From Gammaproteobacteria bacterium (GTDB lineage Bacteria > Pseudomonadota > Gammaproteobacteria > Eutrophobiales > Eutrophobiaceae), in the NCBI GenBank assembly GCA_028279365.1, contig JANQNX010000013.1, positions 62,001-126,000 on the forward strand: a DNA stretch of 64,000 nucleotides. The letters are read 5' to 3'. Shown piece by piece: positions 9,312 to 17,492 of the stretch (its first letter is position 1; the number at the start of each line of letters is the position of its first letter). A program made the translations under genes and the position numbers. A model generated the notes under the pieces. That model was not told the origin of the DNA. It ran no database searches and saw nothing but the letters and a program-made list of their open reading frames with translations.

Positions 9312-9340
9312 TACTTCATCCTCTTATTAACTTTAAAGTA

Positions 9341-10162
9341 TTATTTTTCACAATTGATAATACCAAGACTGTCCAGCGTAGGTGGGTTAGCGACACCGCG
9401 CACGGGTGCTTCAGCCACTATTTTGCCATCTTCAATCAGAAGCATGGGTTGTCTAAGCTGCCCAGTTTGGCGAAAATTCATATTGATGCCTTTTTGACCA
9501 TCAAATGCCAGCTCTGTTTTAAAAAAAGTGAGTAGCTTTGATGGATCTGCTGATTTTAGACGGGCAACAGTGTCCGATGTCATCTTTGCCGCTGCCCAAC
9601 CTGACCAGGCCAAATCATCCATTGGAACATTGAAATTCTTTTTATATCTCTTGTTTAAATCGCGAGCGGCAAATTTTAGGAAATCAGGATGCCATGCCTG
9701 CGCCACAGCGGATGAATCAGGGGCTTTTTTCTTCCATTGCTGCACTGCATCGTTTTTCATTTTATTGCTAGGTATCGTATGCAATAAATTGGCTATGCAG
9801 GCATAGCGCAATGAATCATCTGCACTATTGAGGTTAAAAACTGCTTTGTCAGATAATTTGGTAGCTAATTTAGTAATAAGCTCTTTTTTAGTATTTAAGA
9901 ATATCGCGCTGTAAGCCCCGAACTGATGTTGAGACGCTGTGGTTTCATCAATATTTTCCAGAAGGTATTTTTGATTCAAAAACTGTCCTTGAAGATTAGC
10001 CTCTTGAATGCCTTGTTCGACGCCTTTCAATGCGCTGTTGTCTTCAGGACCCACGTATAATAGGCGAACCTCCAGTGCTTTGACGTTTGCGGAGAGCAGT
10101 AAACTTGTAATAAACATTAGACACAGTGATTTCAGTAGCTTGTGTTTATGTAACATTGTCAT
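9341..10162 (-). CDS. Periplasmic ABC-type substrate-binding protein of the PQQ alcohol dehydrogenase system
   Basis: The 273-residue product begins with a signal peptide (about residues 1-29, ending NVKA). A periplasmic-binding-protein-like fold with the early strand VRLLYVGPEDNSALKGVEQG resembles the TIGR03863 family linked to PQQ-dependent alcohol dehydrogenases. It is somewhat short for that family. No ABC permease or ATPase genes are near, so transport is doubtful. A C-terminal Cys in INCEK could form a disulfide with the Cys in RYACIANLL. It lies immediately upstream of the beta-propeller gene. Confidence 0.78.
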   Translation of the reverse strand: MTMLHKHKLLKSLCLMFITSLLLSANVKALEVRLLYVGPEDNSALKGVEQGIQEANLQGQFLNQKYLLENIDETTASQHQFGAYSAIFLNTKKELITKLATKLSDKAVFNLNSADDSLRYACIANLLHTIPSNKMKNDAVQQWKKKAPDSSAVAQAWHPDFLKFAARDLNKRYKKNFNVPMDDLAWSGWAAAKMTSDTVARLKSADPSKLLTFFKTELAFDGQKGINMNFRQTGQLRQPMLLIEDGKIVAEAPVRGVANPPTLDSLGIINCEK

Positions 10163-10485
10163 TTTTAATTATGGGATTTTTTCCTTACCAAGATTAAATG
10201 CAACCATATCAAAATTTATCTACAGATCATCTATGAATAATTCCCGTCGATTCAGTTATTTTCAAAAAAATGTGTTCAAAATTATGCTTCGATTTGATCT
10301 AAAACGTGGCTTTTTGCAACAGAGTTACGGGATAAATTATCCAATATATCGCTGCGTGTAAATGAGGTGTGTTATTACAAATTTTATGGTTATACTGTCG
10401 CAAGTGAGGCAGCAAAGATACAGAGATATCTGCTACTGCACTCATACGTAAATTTATAAATAATTTAACAAGAGGGGGTGAGTTG
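10163..10485. other. Divergent intergenic region between PQQ-associated pair and aldehyde oxidoreductase operon
   Basis: These 323 bases are AT-rich and hold no convincing open reading frame. They must contain promoters in both directions. The only clear element is the strong AGAGGGGG ribosome-binding site at 10471-10478 before the ferredoxin gene. I see no riboswitch-like structure. Confidence 0.5.
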
Positions 10486-10950
10486 ATGCTCCGTTCGCTC
10501 CAAATCGAACCTGAAAAATGTACTGGATGCCTGCAATGTGAAATGGCTTGTTCCTACCAAGCTGAGGGTGTCTTTAATCCTGCCAAATCTCGTATAAAAG
10601 TTTTTGCCTTCCACGAAGAAGGACGTTTTGTTCCGTATACATGTACCCAATGCACAGAAGCGTGGTGTATGCACGCTTGTCCTGTCGAAGCCATTGTCAT
10701 TAACGAAGCGACAGGTGCCAAGGAAGTCATTGATGATATTTGTGTTGGCTGCAAGGTATGTACGATTGCCTGTCCATTCGGTACGGTGAATTACAGTCAA
10801 GATAGTGGTGTTGTCTATAAATGTGACCTATGCGGTGGCGATCCGGAATGTGCGAAAGCCTGCCCCACAGACTGCATCACCTATGTCGATGCCGATCATA
10901 CGGGTCTGAATCGTATGAAGGCACATGCGGCAAAAAACCTACCTGAGTAG
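10486..10950 (+). CDS. Four-cluster ferredoxin-like electron-transfer subunit of aldehyde oxidoreductase
   Basis: ATG at 10486 is preferred over the TTG three bases earlier because it lies at good distance from AGAGGGGG. The 154-residue product has four cysteine groups: CTGCLQCEMAC near the start, CTQCTEAWCMHACP, CVGCKVCTIACP and CDLCGGDPECAKACP. That suffices for four [4Fe-4S] clusters. This matches the small subunit of bacterial multi-subunit aldehyde oxidoreductases such as AorA of Aromatoleum. It would carry electrons between the W-pterin subunit encoded next and the FAD subunit encoded third. Cytoplasmic; no signal peptide. Confidence 0.9.
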   Translation: MLRSLQIEPEKCTGCLQCEMACSYQAEGVFNPAKSRIKVFAFHEEGRFVPYTCTQCTEAWCMHACPVEAIVINEATGAKEVIDDICVGCKVCTIACPFGTVNYSQDSGVVYKCDLCGGDPECAKACPTDCITYVDADHTGLNRMKAHAAKNLPE

Positions 10951-10985
10951 ACGCATCATTAAAAGTATTCCAAGAGGTATTCATT

Positions 10986-12836
10986 ATGGCCTGGACTAGA
11001 AAAGTTTTACGAATCAATTTAACTAATGGCTCAATTGCCGAAGAACCGCTAAATATGGATTGGGCCATGCAGTATCTCGGTCAGCGAGGTTTGGGTACCA
11101 AGTACCTATCTGAGGAAATCGATCCAAAGTGTGATGCACTCGGGCCTGATAACAAGATGATTATGATCACCGGGCCGTTGACTGGCACCATGGCCTCAAC
11201 CGGTGGGCGTTACTCGGTTGTGACAAAGAGTCCGTTAACCGGCACTATCGCTTGCTCTAATTCAGGTGGTTTTATTGGTAATGAAATCAAGTGTGCTGGC
11301 TGGGACATGATTATTTTTGAAGGTAAATCTCCCAAACCTGTTTATTTATATCTGGAGAACGATAAGGCCCAATTGTTACCTGCTGATGAGATGTGGGGTA
11401 AATCGGTTTGGGAGACTGATGAGATTATTCATAAAAAACATCAGGATCCGCTAATTCGAGTGGCTTGTGTCGGTCGCTCAGCTGAGGAAGGCTGTTTATA
11501 CGCTGCTATTGTCAATGATTTGCATCGTGCTGCTGGTCGTTCTGGGGTGGGTACGGTAATGGCCTCGAAAAATCTCAAGGCAGTCGCCGTTAGAGGCACC
11601 TTGGGTGTTGGCAACATTAAAGACCCGATGGGCTTTTTGAAAGCCACCAATGAAGGTAAACAGGTATTGAAAGACAATGCTGTTACAGGTGAGGGATTAC
11701 CTCAGTTGGGTACGCAGGTGTTGATGAATGTTATTAATGAAGTTGGCGCGATGCCAACTAAAAACATGCAGGATGTTCAGTTTGAAGGTTCAAGTAAGAT
11801 TTCGGGTGAAGCTATGCATGAACCCCGTGAAAGTGATGGTAAAGCTAACCTGACCACAAACGCGGGTTGTTTTGCCTGCACCATTGCCTGCGGCAGAATA
11901 TCGACTATTGACCAGGGGCATTTTACCGTTGAAAACAAACCCGAATATTGGGGAAATTCTGGCGGGCTGGAATATGAGGCCGCTTGGGCACTAGGTTCGG
12001 ATACCATGGTTGATGATCTTGATGCCTTAACCTACGCCAACTTCCTGTGTAACGAAGATGGTATGGACCCTATATCATTTGGCTCGACCGTCGCGGCAGC
12101 GATGGAGCTTTTCGAGATGGGTGTTATTACGAAGGAACAGACCGACGGCATGGAACTGAAGTTTGGTTCGGCCGAAGCCTTGGCCTGGTGTGCCGAGGTC
12201 ACGGCTAAAGGCGAAGGTTTTGGTAAAGATCTCGGACTCGGTTCCAAACGACTTTGTGAAAAGTACGGGCATCCGGATTTATCCATGACAGTGAAGGGAC
12301 AGGAATTTCCCGCCTATGACCCGCGCGGTATTCAGGGAATGGGCTTAACCTATGCCACCTCTAACCGTGGGGCTTGTCATTTACGTGGTTACACGGTGTC
12401 ATCTGAAATCCTCGGTATTCCTGAGAAGACTGATCCATTATCAACAGAGGGTAAACCTGAACTGGTTAAAGCGTTCCAGGATGCGACTGCCGCCGTTGAC
12501 TCAGCCGGTATTTGTGTATTTACGACATTTGCCTGGACCCTTGAAGATATCGCACCTCAAATTGATGCGGCTTGTGAAGGCGAATGGACCTCTGAATCAT
12601 TGATGGAAATGGGCGAACGCATCTGGAATATGGAACGCGATTTTAATATTGCAGCAGGTATTACCGGTGATATGGATACTTTACCAAAGCGATTGCTTAA
12701 AGATGCAGCTAAAACCGGCCCGGCAAAGGGTAAGGTAAACAATCTGGATGAGATGCTACCCAAATACTACGAAGTCCGTGGTTGGACTCAAGATGGCGTG
12801 CCGACCGATGAAACACGTGCACGTCTTGGGCTATAA
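10986..12836 (+). CDS. aor: Tungsten-type aldehyde:ferredoxin oxidoreductase large subunit
   Basis: The 616-residue product is full length for the AOR family. The [4Fe-4S] ligands are visible as Cys295, Cys298 and Cys302 (GCFACTIACGR) with Cys510 (DSAGICVFTTF). Family-conserved active-site residues appear as Glu329 in GGLEYE and His465 in RGACHLRG. The N-terminal half contains the bis-pterin binding sequences, for example GPLTGTMASTGGRY and SNSGGFIGNE. It oxidises aldehydes to acids, or runs in reverse, using a W (possibly Mo) bis-pyranopterin. The gene is flanked by its ferredoxin and FAD subunits and a dedicated MoaD. In a C1-using cell, formaldehyde or other aldehydes are plausible substrates (inference). 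Confidence 0.93.
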   Translation: MAWTRKVLRINLTNGSIAEEPLNMDWAMQYLGQRGLGTKYLSEEIDPKCDALGPDNKMIMITGPLTGTMASTGGRYSVVTKSPLTGTIACSNSGGFIGNEIKCAGWDMIIFEGKSPKPVYLYLENDKAQLLPADEMWGKSVWETDEIIHKKHQDPLIRVACVGRSAEEGCLYAAIVNDLHRAAGRSGVGTVMASKNLKAVAVRGTLGVGNIKDPMGFLKATNEGKQVLKDNAVTGEGLPQLGTQVLMNVINEVGAMPTKNMQDVQFEGSSKISGEAMHEPRESDGKANLTTNAGCFACTIACGRISTIDQGHFTVENKPEYWGNSGGLEYEAAWALGSDTMVDDLDALTYANFLCNEDGMDPISFGSTVAAAMELFEMGVITKEQTDGMELKFGSAEALAWCAEVTAKGEGFGKDLGLGSKRLCEKYGHPDLSMTVKGQEFPAYDPRGIQGMGLTYATSNRGACHLRGYTVSSEILGIPEKTDPLSTEGKPELVKAFQDATAAVDSAGICVFTTFAWTLEDIAPQIDAACEGEWTSESLMEMGERIWNMERDFNIAAGITGDMDTLPKRLLKDAAKTGPAKGKVNNLDEMLPKYYEVRGWTQDGVPTDETRARLGL

Positions 12837-12862
12837 GCAATCAATAAGCTGAGGAATTTGAT

Positions 12863-14128
12863 ATGAAACACGTGATTATCGGTGCAGGTCCCGCAGGTGT
12901 GATTGCTTCAGAAACCTTAAGAAAGGTGGACCCTTCTGCCAGCATTGTTATGGTGGGTGAAGAGCAAGAACCGCCTTATTCACGTATGGCTCTGCCTTAT
13001 TATCTGATTAATAAAATCAAAGAAGAAGGGACGTATCTGCGTAAGGATAATGCGCATTTCAGTAACCAGGATATCGACCTGATTCGTGACCGGGTTGAAA
13101 CGATCGATGCGGATAACAAATCATTGAAGCTGAAGAGCAATGATACGCTGGATTATGACAAGTTACTCATTGCAACCGGTTCACATCCTATCAGACCGCC
13201 GATTGAGGGCATGGATTTACCGGGTATCCACTCTTGTTGGACGCTGGAGGATGGTAGAAATATCGTCAAAAAAGCACAGCCCGGTTCAAACGTGGTTTTG
13301 ATGGGGGCGGGTTTCATTGGCTGTATTATTCTGGAAGCCCTTGCGGCAAGAAACGTCAACCTGACGGTGATCGAGATGGGTGACCGTATGGTACCTAGGA
13401 TGATGGATCAAACTGCAGGTAACCTGATTAAGGACTGGTGCCAGAATAAAGGCGTACATGTACATACTTCGACCAAAGTTGAATCCATAGCAAAAGGGGA
13501 TAGTGACTCTCTCAAGGTACATCTGGATTCCGGTGAAACACTGCATGCGGACCTCGTTATATCTGCAACGGGGGTTCAGGCAAACATTCAGTTTCTTGAA
13601 GGCAGTGGCCTTGAAACCGATTTTGGTGTGTTGGTTAATGATCGTTTGCAGTCCAATAACCCGGATATTTATGCCGCCGGCGATGTGTGTCAGGGCAAAG
13701 ATTTTTCTACCGGTGAATATACAGTACAAGCTATCCAACCCACGGCTGCCGATCATGGTCGTATCGCCGCGATGAATATGGCAGGAAAAGAATCGGTCCA
13801 TCAAGGTTGTGTCAACATGAATGTGTTGGATACGCTAGGTTTAATATCGAGTTCCTATGGATTGTGGATGGGGATAGACGGTGGTGAATCGGTTCAGCTT
13901 TGTGACAATGACCGTTTTCGCTACATCAGCTTGCAATTTGAAGATGATGTTTTGGTTGGCGCGCAGGCATTAGGCCTGACACAGCATGTGGGTGTGTTGA
14001 GAGGACTCATACAAACCAAGCTAAAGCTAGGTAAGTGGAAAGATCATTTATTAAACGATCCGACTCGCATCATGGAAGCGTATTTAGCAAGAACTCAGGC
14101 CATTGGTCACAATGCCGGGGTTATTTAA
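12863..14128 (+). CDS. FAD/NAD(P)-dependent oxidoreductase, likely NAD-linked subunit of the aldehyde oxidoreductase
   Basis: The 421-residue product has an FAD-binding GxGxxG at the start (VIIGAGPAGVIASE), the ATG motif LLIATGSHP, a second nucleotide-binding site (VVLMGAGFIGCI) and the FAD-closing motif DIYAAGDVCQ. This is the pyridine nucleotide-disulfide oxidoreductase fold without a redox-active CxxxxC pair, as in NADH-ferredoxin/rubredoxin reductases. It lies third in the operon behind ferredoxin and AOR, matching AorC, which lets the enzyme use NAD. A GAGGAAT ribosome-binding site precedes the ATG. Confidence 0.88.
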   Translation: MKHVIIGAGPAGVIASETLRKVDPSASIVMVGEEQEPPYSRMALPYYLINKIKEEGTYLRKDNAHFSNQDIDLIRDRVETIDADNKSLKLKSNDTLDYDKLLIATGSHPIRPPIEGMDLPGIHSCWTLEDGRNIVKKAQPGSNVVLMGAGFIGCIILEALAARNVNLTVIEMGDRMVPRMMDQTAGNLIKDWCQNKGVHVHTSTKVESIAKGDSDSLKVHLDSGETLHADLVISATGVQANIQFLEGSGLETDFGVLVNDRLQSNNPDIYAAGDVCQGKDFSTGEYTVQAIQPTAADHGRIAAMNMAGKESVHQGCVNMNVLDTLGLISSSYGLWMGIDGGESVQLCDNDRFRYISLQFEDDVLVGAQALGLTQHVGVLRGLIQTKLKLGKWKDHLLNDPTRIMEAYLARTQAIGHNAGVI

Positions 14129-14136
14129 CTGTTTGG

Positions 14137-14388
14137 ATGGAGATTACCTTTAAGCTCTACGCGACACTTAGTCGATATTTACCGCCAGAAGCAAAAAAAC
14201 ACGCTGTAAAAATAACCATTAGTGCTGAAGATACTGCTTTCTCTTTATTAGACAAATTCAATGTGCCGCGTGAGTCGGCACATCTCGTACTGCTAAATGG
14301 TATTTATCTCGATCCCGATGAAAGAAACAAACCGGCCTTTAAAGAAGGGGACACGCTTGCGATTTGGCCCCCGGTAGCGGGTGGTTGA
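14137..14388 (+). CDS. MoaD/ThiS-family sulfur carrier dedicated to the aldehyde oxidoreductase
   Basis: ATG at 14137 is chosen because a longer frame would run back into the FAD-subunit gene. It gives 83 residues starting MEITFKLYATLSRYLPPEA. The product has the ubiquitin-like fold sequence and ends in the required PPVAGG diglycine, which is adenylated and thiocarboxylated to donate sulfur to molybdopterin. A second MoaD gene lies at 36371 beside moaE. This copy sits eight bases after the AOR FAD subunit, so it probably serves pterin for tungsten (or Mo) insertion into AOR. Confidence 0.9.
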   Translation: MEITFKLYATLSRYLPPEAKKHAVKITISAEDTAFSLLDKFNVPRESAHLVLLNGIYLDPDERNKPAFKEGDTLAIWPPVAGG

Positions 14389-14416
14389 TTAAGTTTTCAT
14401 CTGGAAATCCCCGTTT

Positions 14417-14704
14417 ATGACTGACATAACGTTGATGGAGATGACCATCACTCAGAATGATTTCTTTCGATTATTACCAAAAGCGTTAAATGAGATTAGT
14501 TTTAAAACAGTTGCTGATACTGTTAGATTTACTTATCTGAATGGAGAAATCGTTATTCATTTAAAAAATCCTCGGGAACGCAAGATCGCGTCATTGTCAT
14601 TACCGGTGTTAGATGTTGAGGTGCATTTCGATTCGATTAATGCCGAGCAACAATTGGCCTTTCTCGAAGGCTTTAAACGTACTTATCAGCGCGGCGGCGG
14701 TTGA
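14417..14704 (+). CDS. Small conserved-looking protein of the AOR operon, C-terminal GGG
   Basis: The frame of 95 residues starts at ATG 14417; ATGs at 14435 and 14441 are possible alternatives. I do not recognise a named domain. It is mixed alpha/beta, with YLNGEIVIHLKNPRERKIASL and an ending QRGGG. The distance from the MoaD gene is 28 bases on the same strand, so it is probably in the same transcript. A maturation or stability role for the aldehyde oxidoreductase is a guess from position. The terminal triple glycine could be mere coincidence or a ubiquitin-like feature. Confidence 0.65.
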   Translation: MTDITLMEMTITQNDFFRLLPKALNEISFKTVADTVRFTYLNGEIVIHLKNPRERKIASLSLPVLDVEVHFDSINAEQQLAFLEGFKRTYQRGGG

Positions 14705-15084
14705 TTCCACTAACTAATTGATTATTAAGCAATAATTTCAGCGTTGTTTTTAAGCAACTAGTGTCAATAGGTCGATGCGATATTTGTTTTCAAAAATATA
14801 TTTAGTTTTCATCCTAAGTAATTAATACCTCAATAAAATACCTTTAGTAAGTGGTAAAAAAACAACGGAAATATGATTTTTTAGAAAATGTTGTTTAAAT
14901 ACAAAAAAAGATTGCATGTTACTAATAGCTGTAGTATTTTTCAATCTGTCTACTATTAGAGGCGTAAGCACAGGTAGACAACTGCTTCGAAAGACTTGTT
15001 GTAACCAATTGAAGGGGAACAAGGCTGGGGAGGCCAACTTAAATCTCTAGAGACTTAAGATATTTTTCTTAAGGAGGAAAAAAA
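14705..15084. other. Long leader region upstream of the porin
   Basis: These 380 bases contain no credible gene. The stretch up to about 14940 is very AT-rich. From 14947 there is an inverted repeat TGTCTAC...GTAGACA (14947-14953 and 14974-14980). A second, stronger palindrome at 15038-15059 is listed separately. A very strong AAGGAGG ribosome-binding site is at 15071-15077. The region probably holds a regulated porin promoter and a structured 5' leader. Confidence 0.5.
15038..15059. promoter_or_regulatory. 22-bp palindrome in the porin 5' leader
   Basis: CTTAAATCTCT is followed directly by AGAGACTTAAG, an inverted repeat with one mismatch and no spacer, 11 bases before the AAGGAGG ribosome-binding site and 25 before the GTG start. 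A zero-loop palindrome suits a dimeric protein operator better than an RNA hairpin. The regulator is unknown. Confidence 0.5.
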
Positions 15085-16344
15085 GTGAAAAAATCATTTA
15101 TTAAAAAAACCGGCCTGACGGCAATGGCAGCATTATTGCCATTAACTGCATCTGCTGCAGATGTCAGTATTTCAGGTTGGATTAACGAAGAGCTAACTTA
15201 CTTTGATGCTGGTACCCGAAGCGATATCGTGCAATCCAGTGGTAATGGTGTGACTCTCGGTAGTCGTCTTACTTTTTCTGCATCGCAAGAATTACCTGCT
15301 GGTCTGACTGCAGGCATGGAAGTGATTCTCGAGCCTGCTGGTGTAAGTTTAACGAGTTTAAACAGTGCTCCGTTAACGGCTGGTAATAACTTTGACCAAG
15401 GTTCTCCACTCGTAGGTGAAGGTGTGACTACTCTTGGTCATAACGTATCTATTGCCGGTAACTTCGGTAAACTGACCTTTGGTTTGCAGACCACTCCAAC
15501 TGATAACATTGGTGTACTTGCTGACCCAACGGTTGGTCTTTGGGACGCGATTGCCATTCCTTATCATTTGATCGGTGTTGGATTGGGTAACAGTGGTTTC
15601 TCAGTTGGCAGTTTCTTGAACTGTAACAACCTGGGTGCCGGTGGTGCAATTGGTGCTGACTGTAATGGTATCTATCGTACCGGTATCCGTTATGACTTAC
15701 CTGCGTTTAACAACGTACGTATCGCTCTTGGCCACTCTAATGATGACATCTACGATGTGTCTGCTGAATGGAATGGCGATCTTGGTGGTTTAAATGCTGC
15801 TCTTGGTCTGGGTTACATGGTTAACAATGGCCCACAAAACACCCTAATCACAGGAAGCACTGGTGCAGAGTCAGTTGACTTATTCCAGCTTCAAGCAGGC
15901 TTGCATGATGCTAGCAATACCGGTTTATATGGTTGGGTCTACTATCAAAACGAAGATTCTGACCTAAACCAAGGTGTTACTGGTCAGACTGATTCTGATA
16001 CCTATATGTTTAAAGGTGGTATTAAACGTGCCTTTAATAGCTTAGGTGATACCTCTATTTCTGGTTTCTACGGTAGCTATAACGACATGTTTGGTAATAC
16101 TGGCGGTGTTGGTGCTGCTTCAACTACTAATGCCGGTGGGGCGAATGCTGGTACCGTATTTACGGGTTCTGAAGTCGAGCGTATTGGTTTCTCAGTCGTT
16201 CAATACTTTGGCAGTGCTTTCCAGATTTATGGCATGTATGAAAATCTGGAAGTTGAAGCTGAAGGTACGGGTGCTGGTGTAGCTGCTGCTAACGCTGCAC
16301 CAGACTTGGATGTCTTTACTTTAGGTACTGTATTCTTCTTCTAA
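15085..16344 (+). CDS. Outer-membrane porin (general Gram-negative porin type)
   Basis: The 419-residue product starts at GTG behind an excellent AAGGAGG site. It has a clear signal peptide (residues 1-24, ending TASA). The mature start is DVSISGWINEELTYFD, followed by alternating beta-strand sequence and ending in a phenylalanine-rich terminus (LGTVFFF), the outer-membrane assembly signal. It should be a 16-strand trimeric porin for small solutes. Low charge, many Gly/Asn/Thr residues and biased codons suggest high expression. It is monocistronic, with its own long leader and a strong terminator. Confidence 0.9.
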   Translation: MKKSFIKKTGLTAMAALLPLTASAADVSISGWINEELTYFDAGTRSDIVQSSGNGVTLGSRLTFSASQELPAGLTAGMEVILEPAGVSLTSLNSAPLTAGNNFDQGSPLVGEGVTTLGHNVSIAGNFGKLTFGLQTTPTDNIGVLADPTVGLWDAIAIPYHLIGVGLGNSGFSVGSFLNCNNLGAGGAIGADCNGIYRTGIRYDLPAFNNVRIALGHSNDDIYDVSAEWNGDLGGLNAALGLGYMVNNGPQNTLITGSTGAESVDLFQLQAGLHDASNTGLYGWVYYQNEDSDLNQGVTGQTDSDTYMFKGGIKRAFNSLGDTSISGFYGSYNDMFGNTGGVGAASTTNAGGANAGTVFTGSEVERIGFSVVQYFGSAFQIYGMYENLEVEAEGTGAGVAAANAAPDLDVFTLGTVFFF

Positions 16345-16366
16345 TAATTAGAAATGAAGTGATATT

Positions 16367-16395
16367 AAAAAGGCCTCTTCGGAGGCCTTTTTTTA
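16367..16395 (+). terminator. Rho-independent terminator of the porin gene
   Basis: The stem AGGCCTC (16371-16377) pairs with GAGGCCT (16382-16388) around the loop TTCG, making an exceptionally stable C(UUCG)G tetraloop. It is flanked by an A run upstream and a T run downstream. It begins 22 bases after the porin stop codon. Confidence 0.95.
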
Positions 16396-16510
16396 TTTCT
16401 GTGTATTTGCAATATATTAGCCTGACAGCGATAATCCCTTTCGTTTTTATTTGTATTAAACTTTTCTGTGTTTCTCTATTCCAAATAGAATAATAGCTAG
16501 ATTACTAATT

Positions 16511-17485
16511 ATGATATTTAGACGTTCTGTTAACTGCTTATTTATATTGCTTTTTTTTCAGGTATTCGCCATTAGTTCTGCATTAGCGATAGATTTTCTC
16601 GAAGATGAGAGCATTATTTGGCGTTCTGGTTACGATTTATTTATTTATGAAGAGATCGAGTCAAAGAAATTTGGTTTGAATGAACATCCTGTTGATCTGA
16701 ATCAGAAAGAACTTGAAAATGCACTGCAGTCTATACGTATCCAGAACGAAGGTTTTTTTAGTGACAATGAAGAGTCAGAGCCGTTATTTACCATTCAGAC
16801 AGCTCGTCGAGTAGCAGAATTTCTGGTCAAAGGTTTACGTGGTGCCAAAGAGAATCAGGATATTTTCTTTACAGTCCGGTCGCAGAAGTCGAGGCTGTTA
16901 ATACTTAAAAGAAAGTTTCTAACTTCTGGTAGGGCTTTTTTTAAGAATGGCAAATTGAATCTGATTGTTGGTAGCTATGAGCAGGCCGTTAACGACGCCC
17001 TTGAGAGAGAATTAAATCCAGGTGGGTCTGGCTCCTCCATCACAACTGGTACCTTAAAGAAAGCGCTGAGAACAGATAAATTTTTTGCTTTCGACGAACA
17101 ATCTATCAAGGTGAATGGCATTGAAAACTTTGTTGTAGGTAAAAAAACGCGTAATGACTGGTTTGTTATTGATGTCCCAGTTGCCTCGGAAGCCTGGTTA
17201 GCGGAGCTTAAACGGTTAAAAGGCCCAACTGTAGACAGTGTGGCTGATGAGAAGTTAAAAATGGAAGCGGCAAAAATGGCCAAGCAACGTAGAGAGATGC
17301 GTGCTGAAATGGCCAGGATGCGTAAAGAGATTCAAAATATTTCTAATGAAGATTCTCCCGCTGGCGGTGCATCAGCCAAGTCAATTGAAGAACGTATCGC
17401 GACCTTAGATCAATTGTTGGATAAACAGTTAATCAGTAAGGAAGAATACGACGCCAAGCGTCAAGATATATTAAACGATATCTAA
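16511..17485 (+). CDS. Exported protein with C-terminal SHOCT-type domain, function unknown
   Basis: The 324-residue product has an N-terminal signal peptide (about residues 1-26, ending SALA). A middle region without a recognised fold follows. At about 255-280 is a charged helix (KLKMEAAKMAKQRREMRAEM). The last 30 residues have the SHOCT pattern: ERIATLDQLLDKQLISKEEYDAKRQDIL. SHOCT is a short oligomerisation motif found at ends of unrelated proteins. It lies seven bases upstream of the aminopeptidase gene and may be co-transcribed with it. No function assigned. Confidence 0.75.
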   Translation: MIFRRSVNCLFILLFFQVFAISSALAIDFLEDESIIWRSGYDLFIYEEIESKKFGLNEHPVDLNQKELENALQSIRIQNEGFFSDNEESEPLFTIQTARRVAEFLVKGLRGAKENQDIFFTVRSQKSRLLILKRKFLTSGRAFFKNGKLNLIVGSYEQAVNDALERELNPGGSGSSITTGTLKKALRTDKFFAFDEQSIKVNGIENFVVGKKTRNDWFVIDVPVASEAWLAELKRLKGPTVDSVADEKLKMEAAKMAKQRREMRAEMARMRKEIQNISNEDSPAGGASAKSIEERIATLDQLLDKQLISKEEYDAKRQDILNDI

Positions 17486-17492
17486 TCCTCCG

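Noticed and set aside
13286..13804. Antisense frame of 172 codons within the AOR FAD-subunit gene
   Set aside because: Opposite a clear conserved gene, with no recognisable domain; a coding shadow.
14035..14136. Upstream extension of the AOR-operon MoaD
   Set aside because: It overlaps the FAD-subunit gene in another frame and does not resemble MoaD; ATG at 14137 gives the exact family start.
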